NCBI RefSeq assembly: GCF_019649055.1
Contig: NW_026570276.1
Location: forward strand, 186,001 to 250,000
Source of the DNA: Paramacrobiotus metropolitanus
Lineage: Eukaryota; Tardigrada; Eutardigrada; Parachela; Macrobiotidae
Direction: 5' to 3'
DNA length: 64,000 bases
The notes under the pieces were generated by a model, which was given only the letters and a program-made list of their open reading frames with translations, made no database searches and was not told the origin of the DNA. The translations under genes were made by a program, and so were the position numbers. Of the stretch, positions 48,688 through 60,734 are shown piece by piece; position 1 is the stretch's first letter, and every line of letters begins with the position of its first letter.

Positions 48688-49734
48688 GTTTGATGACTCT
48701 TTTTGTTTTCTTCCTTCCTTCCACCGTTTGATGGAACAAATTTTTTTCCCCATACTGTGCTTTCCGCCGGTGTGAGACCAGATGTTTTTTGGAAAGCATG
48801 CCAATTAATTTCACGGCGTGCGAAAGCGCGCAGCTGTGACAAGTACAGTCGATGTCGACTGATGTGTGTGTCGGTGTCCGTGTGTGTTTTAACAGTTTAT
48901 TATTTTTTCATGTTTTTCCCCGGTGATGAGGATGTATTGCCAAGAAATAAAGCTCTTTTTTTGCGAGTCTGTATGCTTGAAATTGGCGTATTTATATTAA
49001 CTGATATCTGGAAATATTTAAACAAATTTTTGAATTATTATGTATTCGGTGGCATCGTTCTAACTGGAACTTCAATCGCATTATATACATTGGCGAGCTT
49101 CGCTCAATCAAAACACTCAGACGAGGAATTTGCCCCCAATAACATGAGATGGGACTGTGTACAAAACACTCGTAATATTCCCACGCATTTTTTCCAGACT
49201 TGCAAATGGTAAACGGTGAAACACAAACAAGTTGAACGACTCTCGCCCGTACTTTGAAACATTTTCTTGCCGATCTGGGGCGATCTCCTCCTGCCGCTTT
49301 TCCTGGCATTGTTTAAACAGCGCGAGTTCGCACATTATTCTGCTTTTTTAATGCGGCAATCACATGAAAATTAATAGGACACTAAGCTCTACCAATTGGG
49401 CGACACATACCTGATAAAAAAGTGTGCCCTATAAATTGTGCGGCGATGCCAAGGGCCGTGGTATTATAGAACGCCTACGTGCGACCGTTTTCGCGTGTTA
49501 AGTACATGGCGCATGCGCATTTCCCCTTTTGGCGCACTGCGAAAATTCCTGTAGTTAGTGATATCAAAATGACACACTGCCAGTCTGCAGTCCCGGCGAG
49601 AATCACGAATTACTTATCTTATCATTCGACACGTGGTCTCATTTTCTTCCCGAGTGAATTTGTAGAAATTTTTAGCTGTTAATGTTTTATTTATTTTACT
49701 GTTTTATCATTTTAATCCCACCCAATCTGCGATA
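48688..49734. other. 3' UTR of SLC41 and spacer
   Basis: The AATAAA at 48946-48951 lies about 260 nt after the stop. An open frame across 48703-49212 has no domain and overlaps this UTR, so it is not called. The rest has no recognised element. Confidence 0.5.
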
Positions 49735-49916
49735 ATGAGTAATTTTCTCGTCATTGCTGCCGTGGTTCTCCTGGCCTCCTGCGTGCAGGGGAATTTCGCC
49801 TGTTCGGCTCAGAAGAACGGGAAGCCTATCGTGGTTATGCTGGCTTTCTGCGTACAGAACAGCTTTGGCTGTTCGACTAAGACCAACGGACGCCCTGTGG
49901 ACAGAAGTACGTTTGG
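49735..49916 (+). CDS. first exon of small secreted protein with an internal repeat
   Basis: The ATG at 49735 opens a signal peptide (FLVIAAVVLLASCVQG), then two copies of a roughly 20-residue unit: SCVQGNFACSAQKNGKP and FCVQNSFGCSTKTNGRP. The donor GTACGT at 49917 ends the exon; reading through instead gives a stop at 50013. The Cys-x-x-x-x-x-x-Cys spacing is kept in both units. The unit resembles the single one in the minus-strand exon at 12232-12337, so this copy seems to have doubled its mature part. The later exon was not identified. Product exported, function unknown. Confidence 0.5.
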
Positions 49917-50166
49917 TAGTTTCGCAGGTTTTGAAGAGCAACTATGTTCTCTAATCGTCCCGGCAAAAAATGTCGCGCATACAGCTTTCATTACACTCTG
50001 TACATGTGCATGACTGTGACGAACCACCGCAGAGCTAGGGTCGCCGGTTGCTAATCATCGATGGTGTGATAGGGTGCGGTGAAAACGCGTTGAAATTTTT
50101 CAGTAATTTTGAACTAGCTACAACGCTGATAAGTATTACTGTATTTTCAGAAGTTTAAGGTACATG

Positions 50167-50282
50167 GTGGGGGCGTGGCCAGCGTAGCCGGACCGCCGGT
50201 CGGCTTTGATCTCAAAGGGGCCGACAACTCGTGTGCGCGGCCCGGCCCCTGGGGCGTTCCTTAAACTTGTGAAAATACAGTA
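50167..50282 (+). repeat. dispersed repeat, copy 2
   Basis: Same family as 11248-11369, same orientation. It lies about 250 bp after the small secreted-protein exon, but the first copy has the opposite orientation relative to its neighbouring secreted gene, so the two are not one duplicated block. Confidence 0.6.
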
Positions 50283-51424
50283 AAAGATTCACCGTCGATG
50301 CGGTGAGGATCTTGAAATTACACCGTGGTGTATTTCACCGCACTGTGCCCGAGCACCGCGGAGCGCACCAGTCGCGCTGTCTCTGTATACAGCTGGTATA
50401 TTATGTCTGAAAAACTGTGAAGTGGAAGAAACAGAATTTTTGTAAAATAGTTGTGCAATCTGCAATCACGACGATCGTGTCTTCCCTTTTGATGCGTGTT
50501 CGAGCAAATATAGTGCAACAAAGCCCAAAATGCAGGCAATTTTACCGAAAAAATTTGATTTCCTGATTGATTGATTGATTTATTTTCGAGTAGCCAAGCC
50601 CGTAAACGGGCACTCTCACATATTCTTATCCGTTGAAGAACATCAAATATGCTAGGCTAGTCAAGTTCACCTAGGCTGCACATCTTCTACTAGAAAAACG
50701 CACGTTGGCATGCATTGGTAGACCTGAGCACGAGGTGGAGGTATAGATCCGCACAAGAAAAACCACATTGTGGGTTGACGGAAAAAGCACGTCTTATGAA
50801 TTCTCACATGCTGCAAGGTTGTAGTGCTACTGCTCACGTCCCAGTTTCCTGGAAATTGCATTTAATTAATAAGTATCGTTTTGAAAGACGTTTTCAAAAA
50901 AGCGGAGAAGCTAAGTTTGCGGTGGGATATTCATTCAGGTATTAAGCATTTTCTAGTATTAAGCTTACGGACTTCTTAAATAAAACCCCGGTTTATCTCA
51001 CTTACATAAGAAGGCTGCGGAAGAGCAGATGTTCAGGCTGTTAAGGGAAGTAAATGTACGCAGTACATGGTATCAAATTCGTGTAGATGCGCGAAAACTT
51101 TCACTTTCGCGCACTCCACAGTGGTCTGGGGTTGTTAACAGTGCGGTGCGGTGTATAGTGTACACTGGTGTAGCTTCGGTGCGGTTTTTTACAAGAAATC
51201 GCACCTAGCTTTTCGGACTAAAGCGAAAAACCCCACCAGACGGTGTGACGAAATCGAAAATCGCACCGCAATTTTTGACACCGCACCGATGTAGCGCACG
51301 ACCGAAACGTAGCAGGAATACATTATAAATAGCTTACAATCCTTACATTAAAAGTTTCAGACCGTTTCCGGTACCGGTGCTTTATACGAAGTTTACGGTT
51401 ATCGTATTTAGCTGTATTTTATTT

Positions 51425-51541
51425 CTTAGAGACAAGCAGCAAATTGGAGCAGTAGTAAATAGATGTTACGAAATGGATGGTACAAAAAACCAAGTTAGAG
51501 CAGTAGTAAAATGAATGTTACGAAATGGATGGTACAAAAAA
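51425..51541 (+). repeat. tandem duplication, about 58-bp unit
   Basis: Both units contain GAGCAGTAGTAAA and GTTACGAAATGGATGGTAC, with small differences. Confidence 0.7.
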
Positions 51542-54187
51542 AACCTTTAATCAGTAAAACCACGCAGGCAAATGGGCATTTGGCTGTTCTTACTTCTTAG
51601 AACCACCTAATTCTTGCCAGGCTAATATTTCAAGGCAAGTAAACCGGGACATAGCACAAAATTTGTTTGCATGCACCAAAATTTTTTGCTGTTTACGCTC
51701 AAAAACACTTTTTGGCACTGACTCCGGGAAACAATTTTTGAAAAACAATCTTACGGGTAACAGTCGCAAATTTCGAAAATCCTAGCAGGCAGTAATCGAC
51801 CGAAGCGAAGCGAAGGTCCTCTATGTTCAAACAAACGGGACTTTTTGTCGGTCATGTCGGTCACGCATAATTCTATCCGTCGGTCACGCACGAACATATT
51901 AAAATTTAGCGCGAAGTATGGCCAAGTTCATAATAACGACAAATTACAGCAGCATCCGAGTTATTTTACACCCAAGCCTGTAGGGGCGCATGGTAACAAT
52001 TCGTTTTTGGGGCCTCTTCTACCCTTTTGGTTCAAATAGTACCTAAACTACCGCAGTAAAATGTGCACTCCTTTTCACCTCGTTTTTATAGCCACCCCTT
52101 TTTCGCACCATGTTTTTTTATAGGCAACTTTTATTAGCATTTAATTAGATATATATTCAGTTGTTGGTTTTTATAGCCACCCGTTTTATTTTTTAGCTAA
52201 ACGTATGTTAAGTTTTTCTGCATTTCGAGGCAATAATAGTGATATTCATGACCTTTTAGTAGGGGAATTATCATTTTAATAAAACCGTTCGGATTTTCGA
52301 CACAGATTTCACTTCACTCGTCATCTGCATTTTTTTAGCTTTGCTCCCTCGGTCACTTACTTCCGCTTTGATGCGAATGTTGGCGATGTCGTTAACTGTG
52401 ACAGTTTCTTCCATTTTTCCTCAGCGAGCGGGTGGTAGTAGGTTGTGACCACTGCATATTTGTCGCTTATCCGTAGGGCTTTTACTCTCACATCCACTGG
52501 TGGACGCTGTCAGTGGGACAGTGGGACACCTTTCGATTACATTTTGTTCAGTGCGGAAGAAGTGCTTTCTGCACCTGAGCGATCACGAGCGTCTACGGTC
52601 ACTTTCGGCTCCGTATGTAACGCACACATTATACTCGTACTGATTATACTGTAGGTACAACACTGTATCTGATACAGTGTATCACATTACGAGTGTTATC
52701 GTGTTGATCAGAAACGCACTTAGCTGCAAAAGGGTGACTGTAAAAAAATAAGGTGCTTATAAAAAATTAAATAATTGTAAAAAGAATGCTCATAATGAAC
52801 GGGGTGCGGAAAAGGGTGGCTATAGTGTCACCCTTTCTTAGTTTCTGGCATTTGAAGATGTGCATGCGGGAAAACTTTGACGAGTTTTGCGGTTTCAATA
52901 AACTCCTTATTTTAAGATGCTTTTAATTGTAAATTGTTCAGAACCGGTATAATTTGCGGATGGATGGCTGTGTCGGATGCCGACGGATGGCTGTGCCGGT
53001 TTAGGCTTGCTGGACGACAGTTTCAAAATTGTATGTTTTAGGAAACTTCAGCGCGTATAATTTAGTTGCTTTTATTTGCCGCACGCGTCACATGGCACAG
53101 CGAGCAGCGTGATCTTTACGTACGAGTTACCACACACATTCTAATGGAGCGGGCAAAGAAGTCAAAAAATTTTTAGAAGAACATCTGCATGGCGGCATGC
53201 TTACATTTAGTAATTCGAGCACTGGTAGAAAGGGCATCAGTACTAAAAAAGCACACAACAGCTGCCTTAAGCAGTCAGTACTAAAGGCTTCTGTGCCCCT
53301 CCCTTTTTATATACGAATGTGGCGGTGGGTGTGACCGACGGACGGATACCAAAGGTTACCGAAGATGTGAGTATGTACCGCCACCGCGCAAGCGTGCATT
53401 TGATAGCAAAGTCAACTGCGCATATGCGCGTTTAGTGGCGGTGACCGACGGACGGACACCACGTTTTCCATACTGTACTAGTCGCTAAACACAGAAGACC
53501 TTCGCTACGCTTCGGTCGATTACGAATTTATGATATCTTCGATTGCCGGGTGGTGAACCGGAGTATCTGTACGTCAACGCGGTTACCCATACGCATCGGT
53601 GTGGCTGTTCTTAGAAACCACACCGCCTGTACCTTTTTTTTCATTTTGCACCGCAATGTTTTCAAATTGCATGCCAGTGCAATGACTGATGATTTCTAAT
53701 TTCTATTTCTATCCGTTACGAAAGCCCGTTACGGAAGTTCGGTACGGATGTTTGTTACCGAAATGCGTTAGTTTGGGAAGCTGGTAACGGAAGTAAGATC
53801 TATGACGTCATGCACCTAACCGCGGAGATGTCATTGTTGGGTGTCGCGATGTAGCGACACAGCGGTTACCACAACTTCGGTTTTTGTCCGTTGCGGAAGT
53901 TTGCTACGGAAGTAACGCTAGAAACTTACGCTATGTCACCGTATTCAACCGCTATGATAGCATTGCTGGATGCCGTGTGGTTGCGGGTCTATTCAAAATG
54001 CTGTTTTACTGTATGTCCGTTGACTAAGCGATGTCTTCGATCGAACGACCTCAACTCCGATGTCCATATACAGTCAATACATCTGCATAGTGTACAGGAG
54101 TGACCAAATGATCAACAAGTGACCAAATGATTAACAATCATTTGCTACAGAATGTCATAAAACAAAACCAAAAAGTGTGTGGAGTAG

Positions 54188-54423
54188 GGTTGTTAACGGT
54201 GCCGTTTTTTACCAGTGCACTCGTTGAATATAGAGTACTTTCGCTACGCTTAAGGCCTATTAATTTTTTTAATGTTCTTCTGACAAGGCCTATTAATTTA
54301 AGGCCACCGGTGGAGCTCGGTGCAGTTTTTCTTAAGGTTGCACCGACACCATTTTCAAAAAATTTCACCGGGATTTTTCGGATTTCACCGGCGAACCGGT
54401 AAAAAATTTCACCGTTAACAACC
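54188..54423. mobile_element. 236-bp MITE-like element
   Basis: Terminal inverted repeats of about 26 bp (54188-54213 and 54398-54423) share GGTTGTTAACGGTG and a TTTTTTACC inner end, with about three mismatches. The interior has no coding capacity. A related left end (GGTTGTTAACAGTGCGG) occurs at about 51132. The transposase family and target duplication were not determined. Confidence 0.5.
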
Positions 54424-54650
54424 TTGCATATACAGTGCAAATGCCCTTGGACACTCATCGACTACCGGTAATCGTCCTTCCCTAGGTTGTTCGGTCGCTG
54501 TCAGATCAAAGTTCAAACCGGTCATTCGTTACTGTAGAATTATATATTAAGAACAGCGTCTAAGAATAGATAATTTCGGCAAGTTTAAAAGTAGCAGTAT
54601 CCCCGTGACAATAATGTCTGCTAGGCAAGGCAAGCAAAGCGCTGTACGAG

Positions 54651-54720
54651 ATACAAGCACTTTACATACAGAGTACACCGCACCGGTGTTCTCGGTGCGG
54701 TGTATGTAAAGTGCTTGTAT
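54651..54720. repeat. nested foldback
   Basis: Outer arms ATACAAGCACTTTACATAC and ATGTAAAGTGCTTGTAT enclose an inner ACACCGCACC/GGTGCGGTGT stem. Confidence 0.8.
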
Positions 54721-56748
54721 GAGCTCTACCATCATATTATTACTTAAGTAACCAATAATATTATGGGTGTTAGTTAGTAATCTCTATATAATAATCGCGT
54801 AAGCCTTAATCTTTGTTGAGTTCGCCAGCTCGACGCACTGATCCAAACCACCCTGACTATATATCATTCGATAGCCCTTAATGTGTAGATTAGCCATCAC
54901 AAATCAGTTTTGGAATAAAATTTAGAGTTGAAAGAAAACTGTCAAAAAGTTTAACATACAAAGCTTATGAAAAAAGCTAAGAACCCACCACTGCTAAGCC
55001 GAGCACCCCACCACTGCCTCAACAGCCAACACGCATTTTTTACCGCTGCATTTGAATGGAACTCCATGTTGCATAGTGCATACAGCTTATATTCCATCGC
55101 TCTAAGTTTGTAGTCTGTAATGTTCCCATCAAGATTTAGTTTTGAAAAATAAAATTGAACAAAAATGGCCGAGAAGATTCTACGAATGTTGGACGGTTCC
55201 ATAGTGTGTTTTCAGTAGCTGCTCTCCGCAGTGGTTCACTTTGTTTTCGCGCAGTTCTACTGTAAAGCGCCTTCCCGGGCGGGCGCGATTGCCTTTCTTG
55301 CTGATCTGTCTGTGATTTCAGAAAGCCGAATTTTCCGAATTTTTCGTTTTCCGTAAAAATACTGTCCCAGAAAGGCCAGATTGGCATCTTAAGGTTTTCT
55401 TCAAAACAACAGCAGTGTGTGATCCCGACGGTGCAGCTGTACAACCTAAATCGTATTCGATTTATAGGTTAAACGGGTGTGGACTGTGGAGGAGCTGGAT
55501 TGTGGCGTGAAATGTGAATTGCAAAAAATAAGGTGGAATACACACAATGAAATTTTTCTGTCATATTTATTTAAGGTGGTTTACGAGCTGTGTTCTGTAG
55601 TTAAAAGAATAGAAAAAGTTGACTATTATTGTATGAGTATCTTTTACGGATACAACGGAGTTGAACGGACAATCGTGGTGTGTTAGTGGTCAAATAGGGA
55701 TTTAGAATCAGCTACGTATAAACTGCTATTGGATAGTCTGCAGCTTAAAGTAAAAACGGAAAGGGAGAACAAGTTCTGATAATTATCAATTAGCGAGTCC
55801 CTGTGCTGGCTGTTCAGCAACTCACGAATATCAACTGATTGGTGACCGATCTGGAAACAAAGAAATAGATCGGAAAATTGATAATAATTAAAAATAATTG
55901 ATAATAATTAGTCATCGCTGCAGTTAAAGGGATAGGTAAACTTTCCAATATCCTGTAACAACCCGTCCATGGGGTGGGACGGTATTTACTGTTGTAAATA
56001 CTGACTGCTACACGGGAAAACAGCTGTGTTGTGTGATGTTTACCAAATGCGCATTATTAGCTTTTGTAAATTTCTTTAACTTTATTTATTTACAGTTTTA
56101 ACAGCAGATAAAAATTCAAATAGTACTGTTAAGTATTTTTTATATTGTAAACCGAAGGCGGAGCCGCAGGCTACGCCGAGCTGCGGCGCAAGCCGAGCTC
56201 GCGGAGCAGCAAGCGAGGCATCCCGTTTCTACGAATAAGACAACTTCCAGTGTCCGTGGTTCTAAAATTACCGTAATGACTAATGAGTAACAATTTTGTA
56301 GGATTGAGTATCATTTTTGTAGCTGCAAAATGAAATTTAAAAATACGAACTGAAAAAAATGAAAATATGAATTGGGTACTACTTACTTAAATTAGTGTTT
56401 ACTGCCGAATATTTTTTAGTATCTAACTAAATTTTTTTGGAAATAATAACAAATTAGTACACCAATAATTATTAACCATACGTTTTTTGGCATTTGTCCA
56501 TTTGCTGTGAGTTTGTGCTTGCATAACTGCGATCGATTGTCTGGCAAAATTATCGAAAATATGCAATTTCATTAAATAATTTTTATTTAAACATACAGTC
56601 CTGGGCAGTATGTACAGCATTTAATCCGACTTGAATGTCGGATTCATTATAAGAATTAGGTGTACCCTATATTTCGCTCGAAAATAACCTAGAAATGATA
56701 CTCCCTTAAATCACATAAGCCAGGTACTTAATCTGTAGTTCATTTCTT

Positions 56749-56775
56749 CCGCGCAATTTGCGCGGGGTCTACTAG
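56749..56775 (+). mobile_element. Helitron-like 3' terminus
   Basis: A hairpin CCGCGCA-ATT-TGCGCGG (56749-56765) is followed after six bases by CTAG and then T. This is the arrangement typical of Helitron 3' ends (short GC stem, about ten bases, CTRR, host T). The 5' end is not fixed; the GC-rich stretch beginning near 56150 may belong to the same element. Confidence 0.35.
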
Positions 56776-56870
56776 TAACATTATAATGATTAGTTTAGTA
56801 TTATTATGGTTGTACGCATCTGTAGTACTACGTCGTATTCGTACGGTCGTACCCTAAATAGTCATACAAA

Positions 56871-58198
56871 ATGTCACCGCAGCGTCACCGTCAATGCCCG
56901 CCTCCAAGGAGAGCAAGAAACATGCAGCTGTCACCTGTTGCGTTTACTTTCATTATTTTAACCATACATTTCTGTTTAGTGAACCAGCTTTTGAACGAAG
57001 CCAAACAACTCAACGACAAAGGCATCATGCACCTGCACGGCTATGGGAGCGGTCCGTCGACGCGGAATTATCCAATATCGGAATGGCCGCCACACACGGA
57101 GATCATTCGAGCGCCAGAAGGCGGCACACTTTTCGTTCCTTGTAGCAACGCGAACAAGAAGCAAGTATGTACACGTACAAGACATTATCATCAGTCAGTG
57201 CATTCTTGTTCGCTTTCAGAACATACCGGTAGCTACTAGAAAGCGTCGTTCTAGAACGGGTGCACTTAAAAGTAGACTTGGACGACTTCGTACCGTGCCA
57301 TAGATTATGTAAATCTTAAAACGAGATAGGAGTCGCAATATGTAATTGAAAGAGCCGTCTTTCTAATGCGTCAAGGAACATCAAACAAATTTTCGCCCTA
57401 AAACGTTTATACAATGTGCCAGACAGTAATATTACAAGTTACAAACCGGTTCGGGTTTGCGAAGTTATTTTCACATTGTCGGTTTCCATCAGACTTGTTC
57501 AAGTAAACGACTGCCGGCTTTACACACAGGTGTCCCATATCGCGATTCCGCCGGCCTTCACATACAACGGAGAGCATTTCACTATCAAAAATGCGGAAAT
57601 TACAAGAGAATCGTCCGAGGAAATGAAGTTTTGTTGCAACTGTACCAAAGAAATTTGTACCGGTGAACACCTTGGGTCGAGGCTGCGGGTGTCCGGGTAT
57701 GATCCGGCGACGGGTGCGTTTTCCATCGCGTTGGAGCGCTTCACGTACGCCCACACCGGCCTGTACGAGTGCCTGCACTCTAACGGGAGCCAGCTGGTGG
57801 TGACACGGCGCTACTGGGTCACTCCGCGACACATTCGCTACCACGTCTTCGATCCGCCGATGCAGAACGTCACCGTCCGCTACGGCGACCCAGCTAAGAT
57901 AGTCTGCCCGGTTCGCTTCAATTACCTGCCCGGCGACCTGACGGCCCGCTTTTTGTGGCGCAAGGGAAGATACTTGCTTTTGGTTAAGTCCATCCCGCAA
58001 GTTAAAGATAGCGCCAGGTCGCCGTATGGTTTCAGTGGACACTTTGAGTTCGACAGAGGCGAACGGTGCGGATGCAATTCCATAATGAAGATAAATAATG
58101 TCACAAGGGAACACGCCGGTGTGTACGAATGCTGGTTCCGCATCAACGATCGTCTGGATGAATGGATTATGCAAGAAGCTCATCTGCTTGTCATTTAA
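56871..58198 (+). CDS. secreted protein with two immunoglobulin domains (Ig gene 2)
   Basis: Exon 1 (start ATG 56871, or more likely 56922, to 57164) and exon 2 (57530-58198) join in phase 0 (donor GTATGT, acceptor CACACAG). From 56922 the product is about 303 aa. It has a signal peptide (LSPVAFTFIILTIHFCLV) and domain 1 split by the intron (GGTLFVPC in exon 1, TGLYEC in exon 2). A Cys cluster KFCCNC follows, then domain 2 (KIVCPVRF paired with AGVYEC), with N-x-T sites. It stops at HLLVI with no anchor. The paralogue at 9.1-10.4 kb on the other strand shares intron position, both Cys pairs and the end WIMQEAxLxVI. Unlike gene 1, the leader here is in frame with its ATG. Likely an extracellular recognition protein; ligand unknown. 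Confidence 0.85.
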
Positions 58199-60020
58199 CC
58201 GAAACCACCATTTAGCTAGCGGTTTGGTAGCTGCGCGTACACACATCTTGCACGCAGCTGTTTCTGGCAGGTAACTTCTTATGTGTGGAATAGTTAGGCA
58301 TTCTGTTTTTATTCTCCAGATTTCAGGAACGAAGGAAGTCGGAATAATTAGATCTTTTGTTCGCAAAATGTGTTAGATACCTCGTTAGAAAGTGGTTTTG
58401 CGATAAATTTCGATGGCTCTGTTCTCTCTCGATTTTTTTGAAATGGATGAATGGATTTGGTGCTGGTTCAATCCAAGCCGAACTTATGCACGTTGCAGTA
58501 TTTATTGTACAATGTACATGGTAATGTTAATAAGGACCTTAACGCGAGGGTTAGGCAAACAGCAGCCTGTAAACAAAACGTGTATCGTTGAACTGCAATC
58601 GAACGCTTCGAAGTTTTGTTACCCCCTAAGCGGATCGATTGCGTAAAAAGGCTTTTCCCAAAAAGTGCCCATTACAGCTTCTCGAAAAAATTTTTATAGA
58701 TTTTAAAATTGATTTTAAAAATTTTGAAACGCTATATCTTTTTCCCGCGTTAAGCTGCACTTCTCAAACTTCGGCACTTTCGTGTTAGTACCCAACCTGT
58801 TATCCTGGATAGCACTTCGTTGAATTATGTACAATAGTATTAATGCAGTAGCGAAACAAACATAAAATATGAAAATTATAAACAATATGTGACTGACGCT
58901 ACCAAGGAAGCCGACCTGACCGGCTCACACTAGGCTGCGCACGCCAGTGAGAGACAGAGCGTAGGGAAGACACAGCGCTGTAGCTTCAATCGGTCAGAAC
59001 AGTGCAGCTGCGTAACTCAGATCCGTCTCAGGGGATAATACTTGCCAGTCGTGCTAGAGGTCTGAAAATGTTTTGTTTACGTTTGAAGTCAAGAATCCAT
59101 TGTTTTGGAGCCGGATTTTTTTTGAAGTGTGGGTTACACATTGTTTAGCTGGATACATGCTCCAAAACATTTGATGACTTTTTGTAATTATTTGCCTAAC
59201 CTTCACCTTAAGAAAAAGCATTTTTATTTTTTGTGGAGTGTGGTACTTGCATTGCGAGTTTTTTTGGATCAAACCAAGCTTGCATGTCGGGTTGTCTGTA
59301 CCTATACTGTGCTAGGACGAGCTACCTTGGAGGCTTGGCCCGATCAAAGGCATAATATGCGCGACCATAAAGTGCCCGTGTACGCATACCCTGGGCAGTG
59401 GGCACGTGGGTGTTTAACACGTCTTGCCACCCAGGGATGACAGCGCATCGAACTCAGCACGTGAAGCAGCACGCACATCTGTTTATGAGACGGGAACCTG
59501 GCAAGGTTCACGTCGTAAAATCGGAGTTGACGTAACTCCGTCTACCAAACAAATCTGTCGATGCTATAAGCGCCTACGCTATGGAAAGCGAAAATATGGC
59601 GTGATTGCTAGAGATTTATGACAAGACTAAATTCGAAAGAATTTCAGAATGTGCAACTCCGCATTGCTGACTACAGCAAGCGCACGTAATCGTCACACTG
59701 TGCGGTGGCACGGAGAACACCAAGGCACTGCCACGCGTAAGGCGGGCGTGCAGCAAAACACAACAGACTGCCAAGCGAGGGTGTACGTTAAGTACGCCTG
59801 CGCTCATATGCCTCTGGGAGGGATGCTGAGCTCCGTTCCCTCCCTTCCAGCACTTCCAGTTCCTTGGGAATCCTTGACGGCTCGTCTGTATGGTTAAAAA
59901 AAACATCGAGATTCATTCTCCTTTTATCATCACAAAATTCCATCTTACATGTGAATAAAGAGATCTCGTAAACAAAAGTAAACAATAAAAAATATCAACA
60001 AAATTCGTAATCAAGAAGAC
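58199..60020. other. no supported gene
   Basis: Short open frames occur on both strands. At 59440-59760 the plus strand has faint protein-like phrases broken by stops (for example GCTAGAGAT and a later GGTGGCACGG), too decayed to name. No repeats of note until the octamer-rich region begins at about 60039. Confidence 0.4.
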
Positions 60021-60497
60021 TAGGATCCTCTGACTCGTAAAGGTCACTGGGTCCTGTCAACCGTAATCCGCTTTGGCCCATTCCGCTCTGTGAGCAATCT
60101 TTTCATCACAAATGAGGTCCGATTTTAGGAATAAGTGCGTATCGATGTACGACTTTAGGAATACTGCTTCTTCATCTTTGGATTCTTTGCGTATCAACGT
60201 ACATCTTTCGTAATACTGAGATGCTTCAAAGGTCATGGAGGGACGTCCGAAGACAAGCTTGATTGCTTCCTCCTGGTAAGGTCATTCTCCTTTCATTTGA
60301 TGACTCGTTTGGGCAGTGGCGATCCCAAGGTCATCCTTTCTCTTCTGATGTGCGACGCATTTGGCAGCGACGATCCCAAAAGGTCATCCTTTTTCCATAA
60401 TGAAATCAGTGTTAAAGGTCCTGGAGGAACTTAGCCGATGTTTTTGGCTTTCAAACAATTCTGCTTGCCTCCCTTGTAAAGGTCATCCTTCTGCTTT

Positions 60498-60734
60498 TCA
60501 TTTCTTCAGTCGCACATCCTTTCTCTTTTCTAAGTGCAGAAGAGGGCTGGTGTGACGCCGTAACCTTCTTCCATTGACTCGCACTTCTTCTTCCTCCCTT
60601 ACCAGTTTAGAGCGCCGGTTAACTGCCGTAACTTCTCTCTTGAGGCCGACATATTTTGTCGCCGTAACCTCGTTATCTGACAAGTTCTTCCCATTCTTAC
60701 TCTTTCTCTTTTTCACCCTTGTGGCTTCTGACAT
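60498..60734 (-). CDS. hypothetical Lys/Arg-rich frame, 78 codons
   Basis: A highly basic frame (VKKRKSKNGK, LVREEEEVRVNGRR) lies downstream of the unknown coding block on the same strand. It overlaps four copies of the repeated GTTACGGC motif, two of which read as EVTA in this frame. It may be the tail of the same element or chance in a purine-rich strand. Confidence 0.25.
   Translation of the reverse strand: MSEATRVKKRKSKNGKNLSDNEVTATKYVGLKREVTAVNRRSKLVREEEEVRVNGRRLRRHTSPLLHLEKRKDVRLKK

Larger units (their letters stand above)
50283..56870. other. repeat-rich region without a supported gene
   Basis: The region contains GGTGCGGT/ACCGCACC-rich patches (50297-50345, 51140-51300), a 58-bp tandem duplication (51425-51541), and two copies of GTGACCGACGGACGGA (53329 and 53442). 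It also has a MITE-like element (54188-54423), a nested foldback (54651-54720), a GC-rich island (56150-56225) and a Helitron-like 3' end (56749-56775). Open frames are short and lack domains. Confidence 0.5.

Noticed and set aside
48703-49212. Plus-strand open frame of 169 codons after SLC41
   Set aside because: It overlaps the SLC41 3' UTR and its AATAAA signal, has Val/Ser low-complexity runs and no domain.
49381-49440. tRNA A-box-like sequence (CCAATTGGTAGAGC on the minus strand)
   Set aside because: No B-box, no anticodon stem or acceptor stem could be formed around it.
57407-58366. Minus-strand open frame of 319 codons
   Set aside because: It is antisense to Ig gene 2, whose plus-strand frame has splice sites, paired Ig cysteines and a paralogue. 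The minus frame has no domain.
59440-59760. Faint resemblance to histone H2A on the plus strand (phrases like ARD and a VTxxGG stretch, broken by stops)
   Set aside because: The match is short, needs several frame changes and could be chance. A translated search with frameshifts against H2A would decide.
60039-60485. CRISPR-like array from regularly recurring AAGGTCA
   Set aside because: The repeats are only 7-8 bp, spacing is irregular and the setting is eukaryotic.
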